The notes beneath the pieces are model-generated. The model worked only from the letters and a program-made list of their open reading frames with translations, made no database searches and had not been told where the DNA came from. From Caprella mutica (Eukaryota; Arthropoda; Malacostraca; Amphipoda; Caprellidae): 64,000 nt of DNA. The translations under genes and the position numbers were made by a program. The DNA lies in the NCBI GenBank assembly GCA_947561585.1, contig CANNZV010002343.1, positions 1-64,000 on the forward strand, in the 5' to 3' direction. Shown here piece after piece: positions 36,601 to 47,961 of the stretch. Every line of letters starts with the position of its first letter. Positions within the stretch are counted from its first letter, which is position 1.

Positions 36601-39600
36601 ATTGGCACAAATTTTACGTCAAACGCACGAAGTTTGACGTTTTCACCGCTAGGTAGTGTAATAATAGAATTTATTGAGGCTTTTAAAAATCAAACTTCAA
36701 ATATTCTATTATTTGTTGTTCCTGAATAATTTTATTAACATTGCAGCCACAGTATAAAAAATTTGCACTTCACCTTAGCCGAATAAGATATTTTTCTTTA
36801 TTCTTGCTTTATGAAATAACTCGTATTTCTTATTCTTTTCAATTATTGAATTGAATTAATTAGCTGCTATCTATAGGATAAATTACGAATTATCAGTCAA
36901 TTCCACATCTTCGATCATATAAGAAAAACTATATACATAAAAATTATTTTAATTTAATTGTTAGCTATTATATCGATTTTTTTATATTACTGACTGATAA
37001 TTCGAAACTTACCCTAGCTAATTATTGTTTTTTAAACTTTTTTCTTATTTCTCTACACAGGGAGGTGTGCAGAGTGATCAGCTCCTTCGTCAGTAGCTTT
37101 GGTGTTCTCTGCAGCTCTGTGGGTGACTATTCTTTGGGGCAACACACTCTACTCAGTAAGTCACTTGCAGAGATAGGGCAAGCAAGTTACGTTATTCCAA
37201 CCGTTACGCAACATCGTAAATTTGTTCCCTATGATATAAATATACTGACAGGTTGATAGAACGTGTCATTGTAGGTGTTTATTTTAATCACTTCTCTTAA
37301 TAAATAAACTGTTTTTATCACAACTTCACAGCGAATGTGGTGTACGGGAATACGTAACTGTACGACAATACATAACTACACATGGATATTTAGTTTCAAA
37401 TTTTATAGTTATTTTTTCTACTCTTTATCAGCAAATCCTCATCATTGTTCTCCCTCAGGCCCCTCCCTATGCCAAGTACTGAAGGTGTGCAGTGTGTCGG
37501 AGCTGCAGCAGGTGTGTCTGGGTCTCCAGACTGTCCTGAGAAGTGTCATCGCCAATGCTATGCCAGGGGGCAGACTTGATATTGGTGAGACTTTGATACT
37601 TTGTGGCATAATAACCCAAAGGTAGAGAAATGGTTAATTGAAGCCCCAATTTTTTTTCACTTATAAGGGGTTTGAAATTTGTGTATATCTTTTCTTAATA
37701 AATATCATTATTCACTAACTAATGGTCTTTCTCAGTGTCAGTTTCAGGTCATCAGCTGGTGGCTACCATTGACCAGATAGTTAGTGGAGTGGTTAGAGCA
37801 AGAGCAACCTCTCCATCAGACAGCATTGTACCTACTACAGGTGAGGGGGTCATGACTCTTCTAAAGTAACAAACAAATACAAAACTCATTAGGAACATTC
37901 TATAGCACGTGATTAATTTAACAGGCTTAAACTGGGCGGTAAAAACGCAGCGTTTTTATCTGCTAGTACCTATAGAATGGGTGGGCCTCAAAAGTTTTTA
38001 ATGTATTTGCTTCCCTCCCATTTTTTTAAATTTCAAAGTTCTACACTGCTTGCTAATTAATATTTAGAAATTGGAATGTTGCTAGTAGCAACTTTGTGAT
38101 AGTTTTGTTTTGCATTAATTATGTTTAGATTTAAAGAAAGATGAAGTTGTTAATTACTATTTATGAAAACAGTTAAATTGATTAATCATATCTTCACCTT
38201 AATCTTATTGCAATAATTAGGTTTATATAAAAAAGTGCAAAGATGTATTTTATGTATTATATTCATTTAAAGTAAAAAATATTTCTAAACTAGAATTAAT
38301 GTAATTTAATTTATTCAACTTAAACGTAGAAAGAAATCTTTAACTTTAATCCTTTTAATTTCTCAGGGTCGTTACTGACAGTGTGTCACGCTATCCTGTC
38401 ACAGTCTCACTCTACTGTCACATTGTTACCTCAGAGTGACGAGAGTAGTGCCTATCAGTGTGAGCATAGGGAGTGCACTCAGTCTGCTCTCACTTACTAC
38501 CTCACCAATCAAATGGTACACCCTCAGTGAGTGACTACAGATAATTTACTACTGTAATTTGTAACAATTTCTTCATTTCAAAGTAAATAAAAGAGTAAAG
38601 GAAATTGATCAAATGAAACTAGGGTAAGTGTCGTGTTATCGAACTCTTACGCTATGTCAACTTATAAGAAAAAGTATTTAGCTAATAATTATACTAACGA
38701 GTTAAATTATAATTATTGTATACTTTTTTCTTATGATCAATAGTGTAGAACTGTCCAATAACTCGGAACTAACTATCCCTAATATTAATCTATTTATATT
38801 TTATTTTCTTGATGTTGGTGAAACAGTGAATACAATTTTATCAATGAATTATAATGTGCATTTTGAATTTAAATGAATAAAAATATATAATAATTCTTAT
38901 TCTGTGAAAAAAGTATAGAATTTAAGAGGTGGGTCGAAGTATCGGTAGCTATCTGCAATTTTTCTGGTATCGTTACTTGCTATCGGCATCGGCAAGAAAG
39001 TGCCGATACTTTGCCAATACCACTAGTATTTAAAGCATATTTAATGTAGCTAGCTATCCAATAATTAATATTTTTAGATAATTTAACATTTTTTAGACTG
39101 TTGTATTAATTGAATACATATTTTTAATTACTCCCACTATTCATATTGTGAAAGGTGCTCTTCATTCATTCAATTTCCCTTTAAATAGCACAATCACTTG
39201 TTGTTTAGGTTTGCACTTCACTTTCTGCACGGTCTACTGGTGCACCAAGACACTCTATCGTTAGAGGCCATACCTCTGGTGACCTCAGACTTCAGTGAGC
39301 AGCTAGTCAGTCGGTACCTGAGGAGTGTGGTCTGTGTGGGACCTGACGAGTCCACTGAAGTCATCAGTCTGGTGGGAGCTGTCTTTGGGCTCCCTTTCGT
39401 CAGGAGGTTTATACCAGTTCCTCCTGCAGATCCTTTTGCAGCCATTGGAGTGCTGCTAAAGAATATAGCCAAGGAGTTTTTGGCTGCAAAGGTAAGTTTT
39501 AACTCTATAAAAATAGGTTAAGTACCGAAATATCGGTCAGTTTCTTATCTTCGGTCATATAAGAAAAATCAGTATAACAATTATTTTATTTATAGGTATC

Positions 39601-42600
39601 ACAGATACCAATTAAAATAAAGATAAAATGATGTATAAATAATTATTATCTTCGCAAATTTGCGTAAGGTCATATTTTACCAGGCAATTTTATCATTTAT
39701 TTATCATCTTGTTATTCGCGTAACTGAAAAAGTTGTTCAACCAAATTGCCTAAAATTTGGTGAATCGATTGGTCAATGTCCAGTGACCTGGTAGAATTTT
39801 GGGAGTGACCTGGTCAAAGGTCAAGGTCATGGTCATTCATAACTCAAAAAGTATTGAACCTTATTGCATGAAACTTGGTGGGACGATTGATCAATGTCTA
39901 GTTAACAGTTCATTCGATTTTGGGAGAGAACGGGTCATAGCTGCGGCGAAGGTATGCGCTCTACCGAGTGCACGTAATCTAGTTATATATGTTTATTCTT
40001 ATTAGACCGAAGATGTGAAACCGTTCGATAATTTGGAACCCACCCTAGCTAAGGTGTGAAACACAATGTGAGAGTAGCTACTTCTTCTCATTTGTGTTAC
40101 TGTTGTTCTGTTTCAGACTGTACAGGAAAAACATTCTTTACAAACTCTGTGTTACAATTTACTCTCTGGAGTTGATAAGAACACTAGTGCCTGTCTCCAG
40201 TCAGTCCCCCCTCCTTCCCCCCACCATCTCTCCCAGCTCCTCCACATGTGGGGGGATGTGATAAGGCATTCAACCCCCTTACTCCACTTCAAGAGCAAGG
40301 GAGCCAATGCCCCTCTCAATAGCATCCTTTGCTCCTGTGTCACCACTCAGGCATCCTACAAACTGGATAAGGCTTTGCCAGCGTCATTGAATGAGACGGT
40401 GGGGCAGATTCTACCTCAGGTAAAGCCACTTTCTTCATGTTACGTCAGTAAATGAAATAAAACAATAAATAATAATAGAAATGAATAATTTCATAATTTG
40501 TGGAAACCGTACTGTAGTAGGCCGTCACAGAATCAAATTCTAAAACTATAGACATGTAATTAGTATTGGCAGCAATACTAACAATATTTAATTAGCTACT
40601 TCTATTCGTACATCTAAAGTTAATGTAAACAAATTCTTGAAATTTAATTAAAAAAATATTGTCTTCTTTGATCCTACTTACGAAAGGATCTTTGATCCTA
40701 CTTACTTCCAATAGGTTTCTCAGCTGTTAATATATTCATTATCCCTCAGGTTCTGGTTGGTGTGTCCGTTCTACCTATTGAGAGTGAGCCTTTTCTGCGG
40801 CGCATAGTCAGGACCATCTTCACTAACTACATGCATAGGTACACTGTCAGCAAAGGCACCGTGCACCCTTTCGTGGTGAGTGTACAGCCAATCACTAGTG
40901 TCCTGTCATTGATAACAAGAATGTTTATTGAAAATGTTACAAGTTCGTTCACATAAAATATTTTTTCAAATTCAGTCCAATAAATACAAATAATTAATAA
41001 CCTCAATGTAAGTATGTAACAATTGCAGTCTCAAGATTATTATTTGCTATGGTTCTTATTCCTAGTAAAGAGGAGACAGCGCTTTTTTTGTGATTGGAAT
41101 AACTTACATCAACAGGAGTCTTGAAATGACTAGTGAATATCTAACCTCGAGACTTACTAGTCAAGAGTACTTGTTCTTCTATTGAATATTAGAAATGTCA
41201 GACAGTGAAGGTTGAGTGTGAATCTTATATAATTAATTACGAAGCGAATACTTGAACAATTTATTTTCTGCTAACTGCGATATATTATATAACCTTAATT
41301 CTACAAATTTAAAGCATTTTTAGAGAAATAATAATTTCAAGGGGAGAGGACCGTTAAAGCATTTCTAGATAAATTTTAATTTAGAGTGGAGGGGACCTTT
41401 ACCCAGATGCTTTTCTCTCTTTAACCTCGTTTCTTTTCTCTGTCAGCTCACACTCACCAGCTCCATGCTATCCACCAGCTACCAGAGGCTGCGCTCAGAG
41501 TTCCTTCAGTTGGTGTCCGATCAGCTGACATCTACTAATAAAAGCGACAGCCTCTCTCTAATGAAGGTGATTGCCAGCCTTCAGGTGATGCTGAAGGTGC
41601 TGGAGAGTACTTCAGAAGGCGCGAAGGAGTGGAGTAATGGTGTGTTCTCCAAGGTGGGCAACCCCCTGCTCACTTGCCTCATCAAATCCAGTGACAATCA
41701 AATCAACAGTCTCGTGGTTAACATCTTGAAGCTGCTGATGAACGGCAGCGCTTTGCACTCGTGAGTAAAAACTCTACGGATGTTCAACTTACAATTTGCT
41801 CTATATTTGAAAGGCAAATGATCCAACATTTTGAGAATTTTCCATAGTAATGTCAGGTAAACTCAGCCACATAAAGGGTCGTACACACGAAGGTTTTTAA
41901 GTCTTTCCACCAGACTTTTTGCTAAGCTCCTACTTTTTCTACGAAAATATAAGAAAAAAACGATATAATAATTATTTATTTTAGTTGGTATCCATGACAC
42001 CTGCAGATATCAACTAAAATAAATAATTATTATATCGTGTTTTCTCTTATATTCTCGTTGAAAAAGTAGGAGGAGCTTAGCAAAAAGTCTAGTGGAAAGA
42101 CTTAAAAAAACCTACGTGTGTACGGCCCTTTAGTCTCCCATTAATTTTGCAATCCTAAGCTCCAATTTTGCGAAAGTAAAGGACCTATTTACTCTCTAGT
42201 GTTAAATAGATCCTTTATCCTTTTTGCCATTCTTTAATTAAATATATATTAATAAACAGACATTACTTTTCCATTAGAAACAAGAAGAATAAATATAAAT
42301 CCATTCAATTGAATTAGCTAACGTTTTTCTCGTTTTTTTTAAGTTTTAAAAATTAGTCTCTTATAAATTATTTAATCAGAATGAACATGAAATCTGAAGA
42401 ATGAATGGGATGCGAAATGGCCACGTCGCTGAAGCTCTATGCATTTTTGAGTACAATTAAATAAGGTATAATTCTCATTGCATGGTGTGTTGTTTACAGT
42501 GAGGTGGTGACTAAGCTACAGCAGGCTATCAGGTCTCACCTCTCCTTCCACTGTGACAGAGTCATCAACATTCTGAGGGTACTCTGCCCAGTCACAGTCA

Positions 42601-43942
42601 CTGCAGTCAGTGACTGTCTGACTACAGTCATGGAGACGATAGAACAGACGGAGGTGAAGAGAGGAAGTGGTCAGGACAATAGACTCAGGTCTGTACTTTG
42701 AAAACATTGAATAGATAATTTAACTTTTTTTTGAATCAACTTCACTTTCTCTGTTTTCGAATTTAATATATTTTGAAAAAGTAATTTTCCTTTTTATATA
42801 TAGTTTGCAATTTTTGCTAATAGAAAGTTAGAAACATTAGTCACGTAGTAGCTTTTCAGCACTTGTGAGCTTTACTTCTCAAAAAGTATTCACAACTGTC
42901 CAAACGGCAGACCATTTTGAGAATAATGGTCTTTGAATTTCAAAGTACACCATTAATATGCGCGTTACATTGGTGAACCACTGTACAAATTTCTTGAAAT
43001 ATTTGAAAACTAAGTAAATTTTGATAAAGAGTATAGACTGTAAAACTGAATTGATTTTTAGGATGTGCTGATTGTAAATTCACTCTTGAAATAACATTGT
43101 TTCTACTAGGGTGGTTGAACAATATATTCATATGTATTATTAGGTTCTAGGTAAATTGCTCGAAAACAATTGCTCGAACGAACAATTGATCGAATGAACA
43201 AAATTGCTCAAATGAACAAAATTGCTCGAATGAACAAAATTGCTTAAATTATCAAATTGCACAGTTTTCGATTTTATAAATTCATGAAGTGGAGCTGCAC
43301 TTAACAAATTAACAATCCTTGTTTCTTTTTAGTAATTGATCATTAATCATTCTATAAATGATTTTAATTATTACTCATTCTGCATAATCTTTTTTTTTTC
43401 CTAGAGACCGTTTGTGTCATCTCGTATGTATGTGAATTTGAATCATGTGATTTTTTTTTTGTAGATTTATTACTAGCCTATATGTATGTGGCACCTCAAT
43501 AGGTGAATTAACTCAAAGTTATGGCAGAGTTTTAATTAATCTACATATTTTTTCTGGTTTTATGATAAAAAAAACATGGATGGTACTGATTCACCACATG
43601 ATTCCAATTCACATGTTACATACGAGATGACACAAACGGTCTCTAGGAAAAAAAAAGATTATGCAGAATGAGAAATAATTAAAATCATTTATAGAATGAT
43701 TAATGATCAATTACTAAAAAGAAACAAATATTGTTAGGTGCAGCTCCACTTCATGAATAACTGACTTATTTTATAATTCGAGCAATTGTTTAAGAGCAAT
43801 TTACCGGCTACCGTATTATTAATGATTATTCAATAAGTCTTTCGTGCGAAACATTTTTATATAATAATAAAATCTAATTCCTGTTGTCTTTTTCAGGGGA
43901 CTGTATAAAACTTTGCAGCAAGATGTACAGAAACATTTATGA
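30674..43942 (+). CDS. MMS22L: MMS22L, replication-fork repair scaffold (TONSL partner)
   Basis: Nineteen exons join in phase: 30674-30854, 31332-31575, 31769-32108, 32355-32538, 32845-33215, 34058-34314, 35046-35158, 35423-35583, 35930-36165, 37061-37155, 37459-37584, 37736-37840, 38367-38526, 39209-39491, 40117-40419, 40750-40875, 41447-41760, 42500-42688, 43897-43942. All introns are GT/AG; the product is 1277 residues, close to the human length of about 1240. Recognised family blocks include HLFHAHLTIRWWSLAIL, CSCSEELCLSLLHVI, EKHYSKNLDGFF (near residue 503) and WLGVKGRILTKF (575-586), the core of the C-terminal Mms22 region. In animals MMS22L binds TONSL and, on nascent chromatin, promotes RAD51 loading at stalled forks; it is nuclear and has no enzyme motif. 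The N-terminus is strongly acidic (DWEEEWDVDDMDFF). Introns hold MITEs, a LINE piece and a foldback element; the exon frames are intact. A tandem acceptor 12 bases upstream of exon 6 (34046) is also in frame. Confidence 0.95.
33357..33995. repeat. SINE-like repeat, copy 5, interrupted by a LINE fragment
   Basis: Family motifs TTTACTATCACCTCTTC (33370-33386) and GTGAGTGCAGTCACCGGTG (33803 on) flank about 410 bases that other copies lack. The inserted part contains the retrotransposon frame below. The whole lies in MMS22L intron 5. Confidence 0.65.
33477..33815 (-). pseudogene. C-terminal fragment of a non-LTR retrotransposon polyprotein
   Basis: The minus-strand frame reads SRLRYGHHPYLPHY, then RIGRSDSDRCDFCQ and HILTQCPSLHLHR. 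LRTGH-type sequence followed by a CxxC...H...C cluster is the usual C-terminal tail of Jockey/R1-like LINE ORF2 proteins, after the RNase H region. The reverse transcriptase and endonuclease are absent, so this is a 5'-truncated dead copy. It sits antisense in an MMS22L intron within a SINE-like repeat. Exact clade cannot be set from this short piece. Confidence 0.8.
35627..35869. mobile_element. Palindromic MITE (AGGGCCGTACACAC family) in MMS22L intron
   Basis: Starts AGGGCCGTACACACG and ends GTGTGTACGGCCCT; the whole element folds as a hairpin with arms of about 110 bases that include TTAGCTAAGCTCCTCCTAC. TTA flanks both sides (35624-35626, 35870-35872), which fits a PIF/Harbinger-type target. 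Confidence 0.85.
36875..37015. mobile_element. Palindromic MITE (GGAAC/GTTCC family) in MMS22L intron
   Basis: Starts AGGATAAATTACGAATTATC and ends GATAATTCGAAACTTACCCT, the inverse; interior TTTTTATATT hairpin. It ends about 45 bases before exon 10. Confidence 0.65.
38621..38780. mobile_element. Palindromic MITE (GGAAC/GTTCC family) in MMS22L intron
   Basis: Starts AGGGTAAGTGTCGTGTTATC; ends CCAATAACTCGGAACTAACT followed by ATCCCT. Arms are diverged but collinear with other copies. Confidence 0.65.
39514..40046. mobile_element. Palindromic MITE split by a Helitron-like insert
   Basis: Left arm AGGTTAAGTACCGAAATATC and right arm GTTCGATAATTTGGAACCCA are inverse family ends. The copy is 533 bases instead of about 150 because 39646-39982 is inserted in its right arm. 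Confidence 0.7.
39646..39982 (+). mobile_element. Helitron-like non-autonomous element
   Basis: The 3' end is GCGCTCTACCGAGTGC (a 6-base-pair stem with a TACC loop) followed by ACGTAAT and the terminal CTAG, next to T. This is the layout of Helitron 3' ends. The 5' part has a second hairpin (CTTCGCAAATTTGCGTAAGG). The interior repeats TGACCTTGACCT-type sequence. It lies between A and T, or alternatively carries a TTA duplication; the canonical 5' TC is not clear. Confidence 0.65.
41875..42129. mobile_element. Palindromic MITE (AGGGCCGTACACAC family), second copy in MMS22L
   Basis: Starts AGGGTCGTACACACG and ends GTGTGTACGGCCCT, with the same arm sequence as 35627-35869. Flanks are TAA and TTA, so the three-base target duplication has one change. 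Confidence 0.85.
43143..43812. mobile_element. Foldback element, GGTAAATTGCTCG family, in last MMS22L intron
   Basis: Left end GGTTCTAGGTAAATTGCTCG and right end GAGCAATTTACCGGCTACC are inverse. GTATTATTA occurs at 43134-43142 and 43813-43821 (9-base target duplication). Arms carry ATTGCTCGAA-type repeats, then unique inverted sequence around CATGAAGTGGAGCTGCAC. The loop near 43470-43550 (TATGTATGTGGCACCTCAAT) is shared with the copy at 59353-60850. Confidence 0.9.
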
Positions 43943-44187
43943 TTTTATTCTAACTTTAGATATATTTCATTGTAAATATTCATCCTCGGTCATCATTTGT
44001 TCAATTAATGATAATAATAGGTAGCTGGAAAGATCGGTACTTTACTTTTTATTCTAATTTACTCCTATCAGGATTACTTTCAGGAAACTGTACTTTTAAT
44101 TGTTCTTGTTTGTAGTTTTTACTCCTCATTATGATTAATTATAAATGGTAAATTTTTGTATATGATAATAATTATTAGGCTGAACTA

Positions 44188-44193
44188 AATAAA
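44188..44193 (+). terminator. Candidate poly(A) signal of MMS22L
   Basis: AATAAA about 245 bases after the MMS22L stop, in an AT-rich 3' region before the convergent GT92 gene. Confidence 0.5.
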
Positions 44194-44199
44194 ATTTTA

Positions 44200-45163
44200 T
44201 TTGCATATTTTATATGTATTATTTTCTTGAGCTTTAATTCTAAATTAAAATAAGTTTTTTATTTGAAAAACATTTTGGAAAACTTAACATTAAGTTATTA
44301 ACGTTACACGGAATAATTGGTTGGTAAATAATAAAAAAAAAACGCTAAAATATACATCAAAATTGTTACGATTAATAACAATCCTATTTTTAAATTTAAA
44401 AGAATCAATATTTGGCAACAATATCAGAAAGACACTAGTAAAAATTACGATAATTATTTAGAGAGAAATACTTGTGTTTTTATATATAAATCAATCACGC
44501 TCAAGAAGTATTTTTTATAAAACTCAAAAATAATCAAAATTTTCAAAAATATCTATTAAAAAAATTGAATTTAAAAAGAATCCATTTTCAAAAAATCTAA
44601 ATTTAAAAACAACTCACTTTACTCACTAAATTTAAAAACAACTCACTTTAGAAAAGTTTGTAAAACTCCATAAATTAAAAACCAAACAAAATTTAAGAGA
44701 AGATCAAAAATTGATTTAATAAAAACTCAACCTTAAAAAACTAAAATAACTATCAACATTAAATTTCTATTGAGAACCCATTATTTTAATGGGAAAGTAC
44801 ACTAGTGTTTTAATAAACTACACTAGTTAGAATATGCCTAAATTACTAATTAAATTGAAATTATTTAATAAACTACCAACTTGAAATATGGCATTGCAAA
44901 GACTTAATTACCAGTTGTTTTAATACAATCCAAATGGGTACTCCTTACCGAAATCGGTAGCATTAAAATTAGATTGTGTTAAAAGCTTTTAAGGAAGAAG
45001 TATCATTGCTTTTAATTTCTGAGTGGAATATTGTGTTTAACAGCCTAGTCTTTCTAAATGTTACCGAGATGACTAGGGATAACTTTTGCTACTTTAAAGA
45101 TAATAATCTTGAACTATTTCCCCTTTCATTGTTACTTAATAATTGAGACAATCTCAAATTCTC
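44200..45163. other. Convergent intergenic region between MMS22L and the GT92 gene
   Basis: Very AT-rich DNA with runs such as AAAATTTAAA; it should hold the 3' ends of both transcripts. No element ends or open frames of note were seen. Confidence 0.5.
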
Positions 45164-46588
45164 TTAATTTCCTGAATTAACTTTCCACTTCCTATACAAA
45201 AGTGAAGTTTCAACTAAAGTCAAGAAATCAGTCTTGGTGGGTAAATGTAGCAGATCTTCATGCAAGTTCTCCTTAGCACATTCAGTGAACTTATAAATGA
45301 CAGCTGAAGCAGGAGAAATATGCTGCTCTTTTACAATACCTGCCTTTGTGAGCTCACTCAGAGAAGTGGTGGTGAGGTGCGGCCTTAAAATAGCAGCACC
45401 AGCTTCTTTTATCGGTCCTGCACTGTGAATCTGCTGTCCCATGAGCAACGCAGAAGATTTTGGATGCTCTGTATCAACACAAACAGTCTGTGTGCTGAAA
45501 TGAAACTCTGTCACCTGCTTCATTGTCCTTCCTAAAATGCTGAGTGATTTGAGTAGTGAGGAAATTGATTCTCTTAAAGTGGGTATGAGAAACTCATTGG
45601 ACTGTGCCACGAAGATATTCTCGTGCGTTGCTCGGTGACGATACTGACAGTCCAGTTCAACTGCTTGCTTCATGATGTGGTCTAACTGACCTTTCTCCTG
45701 AGGATCTGCGTTCAATTTCTGCAGTGATGGAATCAAATTAAAGCTTTTCTCCTCTACTATTATGTTCATTTCATCAACGAATCTATCCAGAAGTTTCCGA
45801 ACCGTTGGAGTTAGAACATTGCCATAAAATACGAATTTGTTAAAGCCGAGTACTTGATAGAATGATATAAACTCCACAATATTGACAGACTGTACAAAGT
45901 GTTCAGCAGGGAGTACACATAAAGCACTCTTGTCCTCGACTGTTCTGAAGCCACTGCTCTCCTGAATGAGTTTGGAACTGGACCAACGTTCATTCCCAAC
46001 ACCAAACTGGATGGAATAAGGAGCCCTGGTGAGGAGAAATTCTCTCCCTGCAGGAGCAGAAGGAGTGCATGTTATATATATTACATGGAAGTCATTTGAT
46101 TCTCCAAGAATGTGATTCCTCTTCTCTGTGGGTTCCATATCACAAACTGCATCAAGGGTATCACCTGTTTCGTAATGCAATTTAAACCGCAGCTCTGCTT
46201 GTTTCTGTGATGACTTTTCCACTAAAGCAACTGTTCTAACCTTAGGTTGAATTAGCCCATTGTCTTCATCCCAAAAAGTTGAATAGACTGAAATGTCAGA
46301 TGAAACTTTAGTCCACTCTGCAGGAGGAGTGGAAGCTCTCTGCACGAATGCCAGACTGCACTGCACGGGCTGGCCATTTTTTCCTTTAGGTGGCTCACCG
46401 AAAATTTCTAGATATTCTAGGGTGTACCTCAGTCTGTTATATTCATGTTTGTAAAATACCATGAGAATGAAGCTTACAGAAGCTATAATGACTAACAAGA
46501 GGGTTTTGTACTTCTTCATGATTGGCTGTTGATCTTGCTTCTGGCGGCAGTGTTCTTGTTCTAGGAGTGATATCTCAGCATCTGACAT
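45164..46588 (-). CDS. Glycosyltransferase family 92 (DUF23)-like type II membrane protein
   Basis: One coding exon of 474 residues. The start at 46588 (MSDAEISLLEQ) is preferred over the longer frame because a splice acceptor (TTCTTACAG|GTAGTG) precedes it at 46601, so a non-coding 5' exon lies upstream. A short cytoplasmic tail, one membrane anchor (about residues 28-45) and a lumenal domain give Golgi type II topology. Family signs are ALCVLPAEHFVQSVNIVEFISFYQ split as a CV.P...V.EFI.FY block (222-244), KFVFYGN (251-257) and DCQYR (313-317). GT92 proteins transfer galactose to glycans. The segment usually read as D.DEF.(I/V)P is here AQSNEFLIP (328-336), so the acidic pair is missing and the protein may be inactive or changed in function. 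Its substrate is unknown. It is tail to tail with MMS22L. Confidence 0.8.
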   Translation of the reverse strand: MSDAEISLLEQEHCRQKQDQQPIMKKYKTLLLVIIASVSFILMVFYKHEYNRLRYTLEYLEIFGEPPKGKNGQPVQCSLAFVQRASTPPAEWTKVSSDISVYSTFWDEDNGLIQPKVRTVALVEKSSQKQAELRFKLHYETGDTLDAVCDMEPTEKRNHILGESNDFHVIYITCTPSAPAGREFLLTRAPYSIQFGVGNERWSSSKLIQESSGFRTVEDKSALCVLPAEHFVQSVNIVEFISFYQVLGFNKFVFYGNVLTPTVRKLLDRFVDEMNIIVEEKSFNLIPSLQKLNADPQEKGQLDHIMKQAVELDCQYRHRATHENIFVAQSNEFLIPTLRESISSLLKSLSILGRTMKQVTEFHFSTQTVCVDTEHPKSSALLMGQQIHSAGPIKEAGAAILRPHLTTTSLSELTKAGIVKEQHISPASAVIYKFTECAKENLHEDLLHLPTKTDFLTLVETSLLYRKWKVNSGN

Positions 46589-46984
46589 GAAGGACACTAC
46601 CTGTAAGAATAGGAATATTGTTTTGAAAAATATTATTTCGTACAAATTTTGATAGGAAGATTGTTTTTTATTCATGTTGAAATTATACTAGAGATTATGT
46701 AATGCTAAAAATATAGATATTCAAAATCAATACAGATTGATTTTAATAGAGAAAATAAAAGCAGGTAAATTGTGACACATAAACTAAATTTGGCCTCAAA
46801 CCACAAAATTGCTAATAAATATAATTTCAAAACACTTATAACATGCATTAATCTTCTTTTATTATGCAACCTTTTAAATTTTAATATAAATTCATTTCAC
46901 CAGGATATAGACTCTTTCTTGAGAACAGTTGCTTAATTTTTTTAAAGGGCCACAACTTTTTTTTAACTCTTATATGATTGATAT

Positions 46985-47183
46985 GTTGCAATTACTAATA
47001 ATTTGGCTAATCCACAAACATTTTCCCAATTTATCCACCAAAAATTAATATTAGTTAACATAGGAATCTGAATAAATAGCTAAAAGTCCCCTGACTTAGC
47101 TAGAATATTATTTTCAAAGGGGAAAAATTCTAATGACGAGTTGGTGGAATTTACCATGAAATGAAATACAGTCTGGCTCTCTG
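46985..47183. mobile_element. MITE type 5, partial copy
   Basis: Shares AATTTGGCTAATCCACAAAC, GAATATTATTTTCAAAGGGG and a GGTGGAATTTACC segment with 28763-29000 and ends AAATACAGTCTGG. The left terminus is missing or decayed. Confidence 0.65.
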
Positions 47184-47389
47184 TCTGTCAGACTGTCACT
47201 CTCCTGAGACCTGAGTCTGAGATTTCAATTTGAGAATATGCCAGTCTGCAGAATATGGAACTGGGAGATTATTTCAATTTATTTGAATGTTCTAAAAGAA
47301 CAATTAAGAATTAATCCCTATATTTACATTAATTTTGCTATAAATACTTATAAATTAATATGTACATTTACATTAATTTAACTGTGATT

Positions 47390-47634
47390 TGTCCTTAATC
47401 ACAGACTCACAGTTATTTTGAGCCCTTTAATCAAATTAATAGCATTATTGCAAATGGAGAGAAATATCTAATTTTATTCTTTGCTATAATCATAATGCTA
47501 CAATGTTATTTTGATTTTTGGGAGAGAATTTGTGATAATTTTAAATTTCATCATTTTGGAGAAAATTTTGGTTATTTTTGGAGAGAGCCGAAGAGAAAAA
47601 TTGAGTGTTAATGTGCCATACTATTTCACTTGGC
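47390..47634. mobile_element. MITE type 3, partial copy
   Basis: Contains CAGTTATTTTGAGCCC, TGCAAATGGAGAGAAATATC and ends CCATACTATTTCACTTGG. The left end is not intact. Confidence 0.65.
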
Positions 47635-47802
47635 GATTCAACTGAACAGGAGTTCTCCGATCTCTGTGAACGTTACTGTGAGCACTTTCCAGTCTGCAGA
47701 AACTGGTAAAGTAGTTTTAGATCTCTTATTCTGTCCATACTCACTTTTATTGACTTTATCAGTTTCAGCAAACACCAGACTCAGGCAGACTGCCATGTTT
47801 CA

Positions 47803-47961
47803 CCAGTCTGCAGAAACTGGTAATTTGGTAAAGTGATCGTAGAGCTCTTTTACCTATTCTGTTTCAAGGAAAATTAATGTAAATATAGGAATCAATTCAA
47901 AATTGTTCGGAGAGAAATGAGAATATCCCAAATATCTCCCATATTATTCTTCTTCAGCTGG
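47803..47961. mobile_element. MITE type 1 with 8-base TSD
   Basis: Starts CCAGTCTGCAGAAACTGG and ends with a diverged inverse (CATATTATTCTTCTTCAGCTGG shortened). ATGTTTCA is repeated exactly at 47795-47802 and 47962-47969. It is inserted at the edge of a type 2 (AAGCCAATT) element. Confidence 0.88.

Noticed and set aside
45811..46005. 64-codon minus-strand frame
   Set aside because: Shadow of the GT92 gene in another frame.
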